Shown: positions 26,332-36,190 of the stretch, piece by piece
Position numbering within the stretch: the first letter of the stretch is position 1
Layout: every line of letters starts with the position of its first letter
Origin: Cyclobacterium sp.
Lineage (GTDB): Bacteria > Bacteroidota > Bacteroidia > Cytophagales > Cyclobacteriaceae
Assembly: GCF_014762705.1 (NCBI RefSeq)
Contig: NZ_JABURL010000119.1
Span: forward strand, 62,001 to 126,000
Direction of reading: 5' to 3'
DNA: 64,000 nt
Notes under the pieces: generated by a model
Database searches by the model: none
What the model was told of the DNA's origin: nothing
The model's input: the letters and a program-made list of their open reading frames with translations, nothing else
Translations under genes and position numbers: made by a program

Positions 26332-27282
26332 GGATTTCCGAAAGGCTGCCAATTCTTTGTAAACCCTTCTTCTTGCCCGGTTGATGCCTCCTACGGGTGT
26401 GTGGTCTTCCAGTCCAATCCATGGTGAAAATTCCATTTTTTCACCCATGGCTCTTCTTTCTTCGGTATCAAATTCCTGCTTAGGAATGTTCAGACTGGCA
26501 AGTGGTACCAAGTCGGCTTTCCAAACTTTAGATGTGTTTTCCAGGGGTTGTTCTTTTTCGTCTTTGTGAATCTGTACATTCAGTGTAAATGCATGTTCCC
26601 TTTTCTGGCAATCTTCCTTAAGTTGTTCTTTGAGAAAATTTTCCGACCGGGGTTCGGCCAGGGTGTAACCCAATGCCGGATTATTGGGTGTTAAAACAAA
26701 TTTCACGAAGTGGTCAGGCCCATGTCTGAATGCACCACCTGAGAAATAGGTCTGCGAGAGCAGGTTATCGTGTTTGGCCGCATATTTAAGCGTAAGGTAA
26801 ATACTGCGCCAATGGGAGGGGTTAATGGCAAATCGCAACTGCTCCCAAAGGCCAAAAAGTACTGCTTTAATGGCTTTTTTGTACAAGCGAATGGTCCAGG
26901 TTGAAAGGATGGGACTTGTGGTCATCAAAAAATTTTGGGTAGAGAATCCTATAGGATCTTCCTCAATCGTTTCCCCTTTCACTTGCAATACCTTTATAGC
27001 CAATCCCCTTCCGGATGCCGGCTTGTCAGATCTCACTTTTGGAGGAGCATTGGAAAGCCGTATCCAGACATCATATTGCCTGGCTTCTTTGAAGAGTCCG
27101 ACTTGTAAGGCTTCCGGAATATCTTGACGAATGGTAAGGGTCCCTTTCAGCAGTCCATGCATTTTGGGATGAAAATTTCTGAGTATTTTCCCTTCAGGGT
27201 ACTCTTGCTTCAGGTAATCCTTCATTACCCGGATCAATTCCTGTATGTCTTTTTCTTCGCCTGGTGTATAGGTATTAATCAT
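26326..27282 (-). CDS. Catalase-like heme protein
   Basis: A 318-residue protein of the small catalase-like family. The distal-side pattern is visible: KMHGLLKGTL with His42, then VWIRLSNAPP with Arg75, Ser77 and Asn78, followed by ASGRGLAIKVL. FSTQNFLMTTSPI corresponds to the typical catalase segment. It is shorter than true catalases (about 480 residues), so peroxidase or lipid-peroxide chemistry is possible instead of peroxide dismutation. The start at 27282 overlaps the end of the DyP gene by eight bases; the longer frame to 27336 is less likely. Confidence 0.82.
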   Translation of the reverse strand: MINTYTPGEEKDIQELIRVMKDYLKQEYPEGKILRNFHPKMHGLLKGTLTIRQDIPEALQVGLFKEARQYDVWIRLSNAPPKVRSDKPASGRGLAIKVLQVKGETIEEDPIGFSTQNFLMTTSPILSTWTIRLYKKAIKAVLFGLWEQLRFAINPSHWRSIYLTLKYAAKHDNLLSQTYFSGGAFRHGPDHFVKFVLTPNNPALGYTLAEPRSENFLKEQLKEDCQKREHAFTLNVQIHKDEKEQPLENTSKVWKADLVPLASLNIPKQEFDTEERRAMGEKMEFSPWIGLEDHTPVGGINRARRRVYKELAAFRKSL

Positions 27283-28687
27283 GATTAGCCATGTATTGTA
27301 AGGCCCTGATTCCGGGAAAAAAGAAATAGGCACCACCTTTGATGATCGTGAAATTTGGCAAATGGTCCAGTTTTCTTCTTACCGGGTATTTCGGTATACT
27401 GAATTCATTGGTTTTTCTGGACTCATGCTGGTAATGGTTGCCAATAATGGGGTCAGCGTCATTTTCCAGACCCCCGAATTTGTGAAAATTCACCCAATTG
27501 TTTTGGACAAATTCAAATTGTCTGCGAATATCGGTTACCATGCAGATGAAATGAAGCCCCCTTTCCCGGTCATCCTCTATACTATCCAGCATATCCTCAG
27601 GCTTCAATTCGGGGGTTACCGGCGGTCCATAGGGCCGGCCTTTTCTGATCATGCGGTGTTTGGCGGCCATTTCTGTGGAATCCTTCTGGGTGTTTTCCGT
27701 TACCAGGTGGTCTCTGGGATTGGTGCGCCGGATATGGGATCCGATGGGGCATTTCAATCCGGCCTTATCTTCTTTCCAAAATCCAAAATCATTGGCTTCG
27801 GAAAGGTTGGGATCCGGCTGATTTGGGCATAGGGTCAAAGGAGAACCGTCAGGCCACCTACCCACCATTTTACTGGCCAGGGCAATGGCTGAAGCTTTAT
27901 CACTACTTTGCGCCTGCATGTACTGCCAAAAAGCATGTACTTTTTGCTCCATTTGCCTGAACACAAGGTAAGTGCCGTTTTTTCCCAGGTCTTTAAGGGT
28001 GGCATCATCAGGATGGTGTGGTAATTCGCCCTCTTTATCTAAAGCTTCTGGAACAGTCGGGCTGGGTGCATATTCATCATAGAGGTTTTTATACCCCATG
28101 ATAAATTCCCCTGCGGGAAAAGTGCCGGCGGTATCACCCGGTACTTCTTTTAATAACTCCCTGATTATCGGTCTGGATATATCATCGCGGAACCCAAAAT
28201 GTTCTTTCCGGGCATGCAGCATACCAGTGGGCAGGGTATGCAACAGCTCTACCTGGAAAGATGCAGTCAAAATCTTGATTTGGGATAATGTGCTTTCCAG
28301 TTTTTCCAGGTCTTTTCCGAAGACCATCAACATAAGGTGTATGTTTTTCTCTCCCCAGGTCCAGTTTTGGGGCGCATTTTCTCCGGTGTCGCCCAGGATA
28401 AATTGCCGCTGTAATTCTGTCATTCCTTCTTTGAATTCCCTGCAGAAACTGTTCAGAAGGGCAGGGGGAAGTTTCAAAAAAGCCAAGCCCTCGTAGGTAA
28501 GGGCAATTTGCAGGGCCTGCTCTTCTGGTTTTTCGGATGCGGTGGTGACTTTTGGGACAATCTCTTGTAAAAAAACTCTCGCTTTGGCAGGATCGGTAAA
28601 GGTATACAATAAGTAGCTGGCACTGCTGAGATTGCCATGGCCCCTGATCAATAATCCCTGAATGTCGTCTTTTTCCAGTGTAGTCAT
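27275..28687 (-). CDS. DyP-type heme peroxidase
   Basis: A 470-residue dye-decolorising peroxidase of the longer (class V-like) form. The DyP motif region reads HFGFRDDIS (Gly165 to Asp169), so the usual GxxDG has Asp in place of the last Gly; the catalytic Asp168 is kept. The proximal heme ligand is probably His318 in PIGSHIRRTNPRD, which also has the conserved Arg region. No signal peptide or Tat motif is visible, so it should be cytosolic or encapsulated; no encapsulin gene is near. It sits between a membrane protein and a catalase-like gene in one operon. Confidence 0.87.
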   Translation of the reverse strand: MTTLEKDDIQGLLIRGHGNLSSASYLLYTFTDPAKARVFLQEIVPKVTTASEKPEEQALQIALTYEGLAFLKLPPALLNSFCREFKEGMTELQRQFILGDTGENAPQNWTWGEKNIHLMLMVFGKDLEKLESTLSQIKILTASFQVELLHTLPTGMLHARKEHFGFRDDISRPIIRELLKEVPGDTAGTFPAGEFIMGYKNLYDEYAPSPTVPEALDKEGELPHHPDDATLKDLGKNGTYLVFRQMEQKVHAFWQYMQAQSSDKASAIALASKMVGRWPDGSPLTLCPNQPDPNLSEANDFGFWKEDKAGLKCPIGSHIRRTNPRDHLVTENTQKDSTEMAAKHRMIRKGRPYGPPVTPELKPEDMLDSIEDDRERGLHFICMVTDIRRQFEFVQNNWVNFHKFGGLENDADPIIGNHYQHESRKTNEFSIPKYPVRRKLDHLPNFTIIKGGAYFFFPGIRALQYMANHD

Positions 28688-28689
28688 TT

Positions 28690-30009
28690 TTATAAGGTTA
28701 ACAGCCAGTCTTTGATCTCCGGATCATCCATCTCTTTATACAGGCCCGCTCTGAATGCCCGGTTTCTTTTTAAATTTTCTACACTCAGATCCTGCTGGCA
28801 GGTATACCAGAATTGGGTGACTTTCTGATGGGCCCTTACGCCTTTCATATAGTTGCTCCGGTGGTTGTATTGCTTGTGTACCAGCCAACGTGTAGCCGGG
28901 AAACCAAAGGCATGGCTGAAAATCACGGCCATGTTCATGGATCTCCTTTCACTGTCCACAAAATCGTGGGCATATGCTTCTGAAAGATTGTCAAAGTTGG
29001 CGATGAATACCAATCTTTTCCCTTTGTCCATTTGCAGCCATCTCGCAGTGTGTACTGTAGGGATATAGGCAAAATAGGACACCAATCCGACTAGCTTTAA
29101 GGTAAGTGCCAGAAATACCCGGCGTATCCACCCTCGTTTCAATGGAGCGATCACCGTCATTTCATTGATCACCGGATTGGTTTCCAGTGCCACTATCTCC
29201 CTTACTTTCTCATCAGAAAGTTCAGGACTGGGTTCATGGGATATGTTTTCGTTGAGTCGCAAAAGCAAAAACAGGAAAACGACTACCAGGATAAATAAGG
29301 GCAGGATACAGGCCAGAATTTTGATTACCAGCGGATCGATAAAAAAACAAAGGACGATGGAAACCAAGGAGGTCAACATCACCAACCCGAATAGGGCCAA
29401 TGGCCATAACATGTGTACCTTATTGCTAAGGCCATAGGGAATTTTTTTGCTTGCCCATACCAGTTGGGGATGGTTTTTAACAAAGTTTTCGATTTTTTCT
29501 TTCACCTCTTTCGGAGAGGAAGGATCTCCCTGATCTGCCAATCCCTGTGCGTATTTCCATACTTCCGCTTTGAGTTTTTTCTCCTTGTCGACTTCTGTGG
29601 TGCTGATAAATTTGAAACCTGAATAGAAGGTGTTTGGAATGCTTTTTCGTTTCAAAAAGGAAACCAAGCCAGGTTTATCCAGGTCATTTTTGGGATATTC
29701 CCGACTTTGACTTAATACCTGTTTGATCTGTGGACCCAGAAAGGTAGCCAATTCCTGTATATGCGAGGATTTGCTTCCCACGTAGCTGCTCATCAGGATG
29801 ATCCGTGCTGGAAGTTTTTCTTTGCCGGCATAAGTTTGAGCAGGCAAAGTCAGCCAACTGATAAAAAAAGTGCTGGGTAGGGATTTATGGTATTTCTCCT
29901 GATATATACTCAGATCTTTGCGGTACTCAAAAAGCAGGCCATTGACATAAGGTATTTTTTCCTCATCCAGGGTAACAGTTATGGTAAGGCCTTTATGGAC
30001 AGTGGACAT
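28690..30009 (-). CDS. Membrane protein of the DyP/catalase operon
   Basis: A 439-residue protein with two soluble parts around a central membrane region (about residues 195-255, two or three helices in LWPLALFGLVMLTSLVSIVL and onward). The N-terminal part has ARIILMSSYVGSKSSHIQEL; the C-terminal part has TARWLQMDKGKRLVFIANFD, a pattern I associate with a domain found beside DyP peroxidases (HFARW...LLFxSNYDGSW), with a likely ferredoxin-like fold. This last point is inferred from memory of the pattern. It is first in the operon, three bases before the DyP gene. ATG 30009 is chosen over a longer frame to 30087. Confidence 0.65.
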   Translation of the reverse strand: MSTVHKGLTITVTLDEEKIPYVNGLLFEYRKDLSIYQEKYHKSLPSTFFISWLTLPAQTYAGKEKLPARIILMSSYVGSKSSHIQELATFLGPQIKQVLSQSREYPKNDLDKPGLVSFLKRKSIPNTFYSGFKFISTTEVDKEKKLKAEVWKYAQGLADQGDPSSPKEVKEKIENFVKNHPQLVWASKKIPYGLSNKVHMLWPLALFGLVMLTSLVSIVLCFFIDPLVIKILACILPLFILVVVFLFLLLRLNENISHEPSPELSDEKVREIVALETNPVINEMTVIAPLKRGWIRRVFLALTLKLVGLVSYFAYIPTVHTARWLQMDKGKRLVFIANFDNLSEAYAHDFVDSERRSMNMAVIFSHAFGFPATRWLVHKQYNHRSNYMKGVRAHQKVTQFWYTCQQDLSVENLKRNRAFRAGLYKEMDDPEIKDWLLTL

Positions 30010-30196
30010 GGGCTGGTAAAAATTTTTACTCAATATAAAAAAATTTGTCTGCCAATTGCAATCCATTGGCTTAAATTTCTTTGTCAATTTCTTTCGATAT
30101 ACTATGATAATTTCAAAAAAAATGAATTTTTTTTAATTCAGGATAGCTGATCCACCCCACTTGGGGTACTTAGATAGTAAATGGGATAAAGCTGAA

Positions 30197-31147
30197 ATGC
30201 ATTCGAAGAGAATTAAACGATATTTTGGAGCCTGGTTAAAAGCAAAAACTGGCAAAAAGGGTCAGATTGCCCTGAGGCAGGTGTTCGATAATCTGGCCAG
30301 ATTGGGGAGGTATCCTGATGAAGACACCATCAGGCAGTCAAAATTGACTGTGTGGAAACATTTAGAGGAAAGAAGGATCAGTCAACTGAGAAAAACAGCA
30401 TGGATCCAAGGCTTCAGCAAGTATGCCGCCGTATTTATTTTGTTGGGATTTACGGCATGGGTTTATTGGCAAATGGCATTTTCATCTGTTGATCAACCTG
30501 AAATGATCGTAAAGCAAACCCTTGAAGGCATGCGATCCACCATTACTCTCAGTGATGGCAGTCAGATCAGGTTAAATGAAAACAGTGAATTCGAGTTTCC
30601 GGAGGCTTTCCTAAATGGGCAAAGGTTGGTCAGGCTGGAAGGAGAAGCATTTTTTGATATTACACCAGATCCGGATAAGCCATTTATAGTTCAAACCGGA
30701 AATGCTGAAATTGTAGTTTTGGGTACATCCTTCAATATCAATACCCATCAGGCTACAGAAGTCACCGTAGCCAGTGGCAAGGTAAAAGTTGCCAACAGGG
30801 ATTCCCGGGAGCAGGCATTCCTTCAACCCGGACAGCAGGCAGTATTGGATGGAAAAGCCATCCGAATCGCTGAGGTAAATCCGGAGTATTTTCTGGGATG
30901 GCATACCAGGAAACTCTCCTTTGAAGAAGAGCCGGTGGAAAAAGTATTTGAAATTCTGGAAAGGGCCTATGGGGTAGAGATTCACACCACATTTTCAGGC
31001 AAAAGACCCCAATGCCTGATCACGGGGACTTACGAGGGAGAAAGGATAGAGACCATTTTGAGGGGAATGAAGCACCTGCTTGAATTTGATTACCAGACGG
31101 ATATCCGTACAAAAACCATATCGATTAACATTGTTCAATGCAAATAA
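30197..31147 (+). CDS. FecR family anti-sigma regulator 1
   Basis: A 316-residue inner-membrane anti-sigma factor of the FecR family. A cytosolic N-terminus precedes one transmembrane helix (about 76-94, SKYAAVFILLGFTAWVYW), then the FecR domain (RSTITLSDGSQIRLNENSEF, later LEGEAFFDITPDPDKPF and LGTSFNINT) and the C-terminal DUF4974 (LSFEEEPVEKVFEILERAYG) which contacts the STN domain of SusC. A TTG-start extension from 30161 is possible. No sigma gene adjoins it. It precedes SusC 1 by 129 bases that contain an A-tract and hairpin. Confidence 0.87.
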   Translation: MHSKRIKRYFGAWLKAKTGKKGQIALRQVFDNLARLGRYPDEDTIRQSKLTVWKHLEERRISQLRKTAWIQGFSKYAAVFILLGFTAWVYWQMAFSSVDQPEMIVKQTLEGMRSTITLSDGSQIRLNENSEFEFPEAFLNGQRLVRLEGEAFFDITPDPDKPFIVQTGNAEIVVLGTSFNINTHQATEVTVASGKVKVANRDSREQAFLQPGQQAVLDGKAIRIAEVNPEYFLGWHTRKLSFEEEPVEKVFEILERAYGVEIHTTFSGKRPQCLITGTYEGERIETILRGMKHLLEFDYQTDIRTKTISINIVQCK

Positions 31148-31178
31148 AACCCATGCCTATGACAAAAATGAAATAAGC

Positions 31179-31220
31179 AAAAAAAGAATGATCCGGCCAC
31201 TGCGGCAACAGTGCCGGATC
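31179..31220 (+). promoter_or_regulatory. A-tract and hairpin between FecR 1 and SusC 1
   Basis: Seven A (31179-31185) are followed after four bases by arms GATCCGGCCACTG (31190-31202) and CAGTGCCGGATC (31209-31220) with one bulged C. On the plus strand no T-run follows; on the minus strand it has the form of an intrinsic terminator. The same arrangement occurs in the other two FecR-SusC gaps, so it is probably functional. Confidence 0.65.
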
Positions 31221-31276
31221 AGGCTCAAATTCCAATCAATTTAACAAACTCAAAAGAATTTAAAGCACTTAAAATT

Positions 31277-34200
31277 ATGCAAATTAATTTACTAAAACTA
31301 TTGATCATGTTGTCAAAAAGGCTCTTATATGCCTTGCTTATTCAGGTGATTGCAATGCAGTTTATATTTGCGACACCATCCAAAAGTCAAAACCTGGAAG
31401 ATGTAGGGATAAGTATTCAGGCGAATTCCCAGAGTCTGGAAGAAGTACTTAAAATTATCGAGGAAAAGACGATGTTTACTTTTACTTATAATCAGAAAGT
31501 GGTCAAAAGTAAGCAGCGATTTTCTTTTTCCTTTCCAGACAGTAATGTCAAAGAAGTGTTACAATACCTGGCTCAAGGGACAGATTTTGATTTTAAAAGA
31601 CTCAACAGTACCATTTATGTAGCACCCAGTCCTTTAAAGCAAGATTCTATCAAGGGAAATGCAGAAACCAGTGTTATCCAATATCAGGATGCAGTAGAAA
31701 TTAGCGGTAAAATACAAGATGAAAACGGGGAGCCTATTCCAGGTGCCACGATATTGGTGGAGGGTACCAACATTGGTACAATATCGGATATAGATGGAAA
31801 TTTTACTATCGATGCAGAAGAAGGACAAATTCTCCAAATTTCTTTCATAGGTTATGAAAACCAGCGGATTACAATAAGTAAACAAACGCAATTAAACATA
31901 ACCCTGAATGAAGATCAGGCTTCATTGGATGAGGTGGTTGTTGTGGGGTACGGTACCCAAAAGAAAAGAGACATTACGGGTTCGGTATCTTCACTGAATG
32001 AGGAGCAATTTAATCCGGGAGTAGTCACCTCTGTTGACCAATTGATTGTGGGCCGGGCAGCTGGAGTACAGATTACCCAGGCAAGTGCTGAACCGGGAGG
32101 TGGGGTCAGTATCAGGATAAGGGGTGCCAATTCTATTAATGCCAATAATGAGCCGCTTTATGTGATAGATGGTCTGCCTATAGATAACGGAGCATCTACC
32201 CCAAGTTCGGGGGTGGTTAATAATCCCACTCCAAGGAACCCATTGAATTCCCTTAACCCAAGTGACATACAATCCATAGAGATTTTAAAAGATGCATCTG
32301 CCACTGCTATTTATGGTTCCAGGGGAGCTAATGGAGTCATTTTAATTACGACCAAGAAAGGCCAGGAAGGTAAAATGAAGATCAATTATAATGGCTATTA
32401 TGGTACACAAGAGGTAGCCAATCGAATTGACATGTTAGATGCCAGACAATACATGGCACTATTAAATGACCTAAGGACTGAAAATAATGAGGCACCTGAA
32501 TTTTCTCAAAGTGAAATCAGTGAAATAGGAGAGGGAACCGATTGGCAAAATGAGATTTACAGGACAGCTCCAGTTCAAAACCACCAGCTTTCTTTTTCCG
32601 GAGGTAATGAGAGTACTAAATATTTTGCATCCTTAAATTATTTTGACCAAGATGGGGTAGTGATTAATTCGGGAATTAAAAGGTACACGGGAAGAATGAA
32701 TCTGGAACATGTCTCCGGAGAAAATTTTACTTTCGGTATGAATTTAAATACCAGTTTTATTGAAGATAATTTCGTTCCTTTTGGGGTGGCGATAAATGAA
32801 AATTCAGGTGTAATTAACTCTGCCATTTACCAAGATCCCACCATGCAGGTATTTGATAGCGAGGGAAATTACTTTCAATCCCCAATTGTCAACCTGGAAA
32901 ATCCAGTTGCCTTTGCCAATGATGTATATGATATGGCTGAAACGAACCGGACTTTTGGGAATGTGTATGGCCAATATAATTTCAGTGATGAATTTTCAGT
33001 TAAGCTAAATCTCGGTTCTGATAGGCAAACCTCGAGAAGAGATAACTATGTGGCAACTACTACCAGAAGGGGAGGATTTAATGGAGGCATTGCAGATGTT
33101 CGTTCCAATGAGAGGAGTAATTATTTATTGGAGCTGACCAGCAATTACAATAAGGAATTCAATGAACATAAAATTAATTTTCTTGCGGGGTATACGTATC
33201 AGGAATTTGTTGGAAGATTCGTCAGGTCTAGTGGACAGAATTTTCCCTCAGATGCTTTCCTTACCAATAACTTGAATGCCGGGGCTCAGGGAACTTATGC
33301 CATAGGAACCAATAAATTCAGGAATCAACTTTTATCCTACCTGGGAAGGCTCAATTACTCCTATGAAGACAGGTACCTGTTGACAGTATCTTTCCGGGCA
33401 GATGGGTCTTCACGTTTTGGTGAAAATAACAAATACGGCTATTTCCCCTCCGTTGCACTCGGGTGGCGAATTATAGATGAACCCTTTATGGAAGATCAGA
33501 ATTTATTTTCTGAATTGAAATTCAGGTCCAGCTACGGCCTTACCGGGAATCAGGAAATCGGGAATTATAACTCTTTGATTTTATTGGGAACCCAGGGTCA
33601 GGCGCAGTTTGATGGGAATCCCTTTGTTGGCATATCCACCACTCAAGCCCAAAACCCCAATTTGAAATGGGAGGTTACCAAACAATTAAATCTAGGCTTG
33701 GATTTTAGTTTTCTTTCAGGAAGAATAGATGGTGCTGTGGATTATTTTTACAAGCAAACAGATGATTTATTAATGTTCTTGCCTATCCCCAGAACTACAG
33801 GCTTTAACAGTTCCCTTCAAAATGTGGGCAGTATGGAAAATCAGGGTTTCGAATTCACGCTATCTTCCAGGAATATAGTGGGAGAATTCTCCTGGAATAC
33901 TTCCTTAAACTTCTCTGTCATCAGGAATAAGGTGCTAGATATCTCAGGACTGCCTTTTATTTTACAGGGTGGTGCAGGTTTTACACAAAACATTTCTATT
34001 ATTCAGAATGGACTTCCCCTTAATTCCTATTACGGCTTTGTTGTAGATGGCATTTTCCAGCAAAATGATGACATAGAAAATTCTCCTCAGCCCTTAGCTC
34101 AACCGGGGGAATTAAAGTACCGGGACGTAAACGGCGATGGTCAGATCAGCCCTGCTGACAGAGATATTTTAGGTTCTCCCTTTCCTGATTTCACCTATGG

Positions 34201-34678
34201 GATAAATAATTCATTCACATACAAAAATTTTGATTTATCCTTCTTTCTTCAGGGAGTTCAGGGAAGTCAGATTTTCAATTTCAACAGGGTGGAATCAGAA
34301 AATCCAATTTCCTTCAGAAGAAACCGGTTGGCAGTTTCTTACACCGATAGGTGGACACCTGAAAATCCGACCAATGAAAACCCGAATGGACAGCCGGCAG
34401 GCGTAGCATATGGGAGTCCTGTGAATAGCAGGGCCATAGAAGATGCTTCTTTCTTAAGGTTAAGAAATGTCCAGTTAAATTTTAGAATTCCAACATTGAC
34501 TAATAAATATTTTTCTAATGCCAGTATTTATTTATCCGGACAAAACCTGATTACGATTACGAATTATTCAGGAATGGATCCTGAAGTAAGTTCATTTGGT
34601 ACTTCAAATGTCAGAGCAGATTACAATGCTTATCCATTTACCAGAATGTTTACGCTAGGCATTAATTTGGAACTTTAA
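31277..34678 (+). CDS. SusC/RagA-type TonB-linked outer-membrane transporter 1
   Basis: A 1133-residue outer-membrane beta-barrel importing glycan fragments with SusD 1. After the signal peptide comes an STN domain (ISIQANSQSLEEVLKIIEEK) that signals to FecR, a carboxypeptidase-like beta domain (GKIQDENGEPIPGATILVEG), the conserved DEVVVVGYGTQKKRDITGSV leading into the plug, and the barrel. The STN domain and the upstream FecR indicate ligand-induced trans-envelope signalling. The start at 31277 (MQINLLKLLIMLSKRLLYA) is used; 31211 falls inside the hairpin region. SusD 1 follows 12 bases later. Confidence 0.95.
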   Translation: MQINLLKLLIMLSKRLLYALLIQVIAMQFIFATPSKSQNLEDVGISIQANSQSLEEVLKIIEEKTMFTFTYNQKVVKSKQRFSFSFPDSNVKEVLQYLAQGTDFDFKRLNSTIYVAPSPLKQDSIKGNAETSVIQYQDAVEISGKIQDENGEPIPGATILVEGTNIGTISDIDGNFTIDAEEGQILQISFIGYENQRITISKQTQLNITLNEDQASLDEVVVVGYGTQKKRDITGSVSSLNEEQFNPGVVTSVDQLIVGRAAGVQITQASAEPGGGVSIRIRGANSINANNEPLYVIDGLPIDNGASTPSSGVVNNPTPRNPLNSLNPSDIQSIEILKDASATAIYGSRGANGVILITTKKGQEGKMKINYNGYYGTQEVANRIDMLDARQYMALLNDLRTENNEAPEFSQSEISEIGEGTDWQNEIYRTAPVQNHQLSFSGGNESTKYFASLNYFDQDGVVINSGIKRYTGRMNLEHVSGENFTFGMNLNTSFIEDNFVPFGVAINENSGVINSAIYQDPTMQVFDSEGNYFQSPIVNLENPVAFANDVYDMAETNRTFGNVYGQYNFSDEFSVKLNLGSDRQTSRRDNYVATTTRRGGFNGGIADVRSNERSNYLLELTSNYNKEFNEHKINFLAGYTYQEFVGRFVRSSGQNFPSDAFLTNNLNAGAQGTYAIGTNKFRNQLLSYLGRLNYSYEDRYLLTVSFRADGSSRFGENNKYGYFPSVALGWRIIDEPFMEDQNLFSELKFRSSYGLTGNQEIGNYNSLILLGTQGQAQFDGNPFVGISTTQAQNPNLKWEVTKQLNLGLDFSFLSGRIDGAVDYFYKQTDDLLMFLPIPRTTGFNSSLQNVGSMENQGFEFTLSSRNIVGEFSWNTSLNFSVIRNKVLDISGLPFILQGGAGFTQNISIIQNGLPLNSYYGFVVDGIFQQNDDIENSPQPLAQPGELKYRDVNGDGQISPADRDILGSPFPDFTYGINNSFTYKNFDLSFFLQGVQGSQIFNFNRVESENPISFRRNRLAVSYTDRWTPENPTNENPNGQPAGVAYGSPVNSRAIEDASFLRLRNVQLNFRIPTLTNKYFSNASIYLSGQNLITITNYSGMDPEVSSFGTSNVRADYNAYPFTRMFTLGINLEL

Positions 34679-34690
34679 ATTGTAAAAGAA

Positions 34691-36124
34691 ATGAAAACCA
34701 TATATATAAAAATACTGACAATTGCTTTGTTGCTTGTTTCCATCCAGGGATGTGAAGACCCTTTACAGGAAGAAGTTTATTCAGTTTTGGGCCCTACCAA
34801 TTTTTTTCTATCAGCGGAGGATGCGGAATCTATGCTAAATTCTGCTTATGCATCAGATCAGAGAAGGAGCAGCCGGGATTACTTGCTACTTTCTGAGCTT
34901 ACCACGGATATTTTGATTGAGAGAGGAGGGGGGTTAAGGAGAGATGCCCAATTAATAGAAGACTTCACCTGGAATCCCACCCATTCATTTTTGGATGGGC
35001 AATGGGGAAGGGATTATACAGCCATCTACCGGTCCAATTTAATCATTGACAGGGTTCCGGAGATCGATATGAATGAAGACCGAAAGCAGGAAATAATTGC
35101 AGAAGCAAGATTCATCAGGGCCAGCAATTACTTTTACTTATTTGATATTTTCGGGCCTGTCCCTTTGATCACCAGTAGTGAACTTGAGATTGAAGCCAGG
35201 CCTACGAGGGCAGGCAGAGAGGAAATTATTGCCTTTATTGAAAATGAATTGCAAGCTGTAAGTGAAATACTACCGGTGGAAGCCAGAAATTATGGCAGGG
35301 CAAATAAGGGCATCGCCTTGAGTTTGCTTACCAAGTTTTACCTGAATAATAAAAAATGGCAACAAGCCGCCGAAACGGCTCAAATGGTAATCGACTTGAA
35401 CAAATATTCACTATTTACCGCAGGATCCAGAGATGCGCTATTTGATATTGAAAATGAGGAAAATGAAGAGTTTATATACATCCGACCCAATCTACCGATT
35501 CCCGGTTTAAGTACCACTTATTTGGCGCATGCAGCCCCGCCTTCCTATCAATTTAAATACCCTCCCAGAGGGAATTACGCCGCTCAGTATCAGTTATTGG
35601 ATGGATTTGTCAATTCTTTTCACCCGGAAGATCAGAGAAAAGCAGTGATCATTCAGGAATATATGGATGTAAACGGGAATTTAATTGAATTGGGCCCGGA
35701 TAACTCAAGAAGCTTTAAGTTTGGTGAAGATCCGAGTGGGGTTGGCGTACATATGGGAAATGATTTTCCCATCATAAGGTATGCGGATATTCTTTTATCC
35801 AGGGCCGAGGCATTGAATGAAATTTCAGGACCTACAGATGAAGCGATTTCACTGATCAATGAAGTTAGGGAAGTAGCAGGAGTTCCGGCACTTTTATTAA
35901 GTGATTTTAATACCAAGGAAGAACTTAGAGATCATATACTAGACGAAAGGGCATGGGAGTTCTTCACGGAAGAGTTGCGCAGACAGGATCTTATCCGACA
36001 TGGTAAATTCATAGAATTGGCTAACGAAAGGGGGAAAAATGCTTTTGATTACCATGTTCTGTTTCCCATTCCCCAAAATGAAATTGATAGAAACCCTAAT
36101 CTAGAACAAAACCCAGGGTACTAA
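34691..36124 (+). CDS. SusD/RagB-type lipoprotein 1
   Basis: A 477-residue surface glycan-binding lipoprotein, partner of SusC 1. The signal ends in LLLVSIQGCED, a lipobox with Cys at about residue 21. TPR-like helices that bind SusC are visible (EIIAEARFIRASNYFYLFDIFG, split, and GRANKGIALSLLTKFYLNNKKW). The C-terminus PIPQNEIDRNPNLEQNPGY is the standard SusD ending. It starts 12 bases after SusC 1. Confidence 0.95.
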   Translation: MKTIYIKILTIALLLVSIQGCEDPLQEEVYSVLGPTNFFLSAEDAESMLNSAYASDQRRSSRDYLLLSELTTDILIERGGGLRRDAQLIEDFTWNPTHSFLDGQWGRDYTAIYRSNLIIDRVPEIDMNEDRKQEIIAEARFIRASNYFYLFDIFGPVPLITSSELEIEARPTRAGREEIIAFIENELQAVSEILPVEARNYGRANKGIALSLLTKFYLNNKKWQQAAETAQMVIDLNKYSLFTAGSRDALFDIENEENEEFIYIRPNLPIPGLSTTYLAHAAPPSYQFKYPPRGNYAAQYQLLDGFVNSFHPEDQRKAVIIQEYMDVNGNLIELGPDNSRSFKFGEDPSGVGVHMGNDFPIIRYADILLSRAEALNEISGPTDEAISLINEVREVAGVPALLLSDFNTKEELRDHILDERAWEFFTEELRRQDLIRHGKFIELANERGKNAFDYHVLFPIPQNEIDRNPNLEQNPGY

Positions 36125-36190
36125 TTGAAACTTTATTTTGTTTATTTACGCAATAAATTTACTTTCCATCCCAACAAATCATTTAAACCA

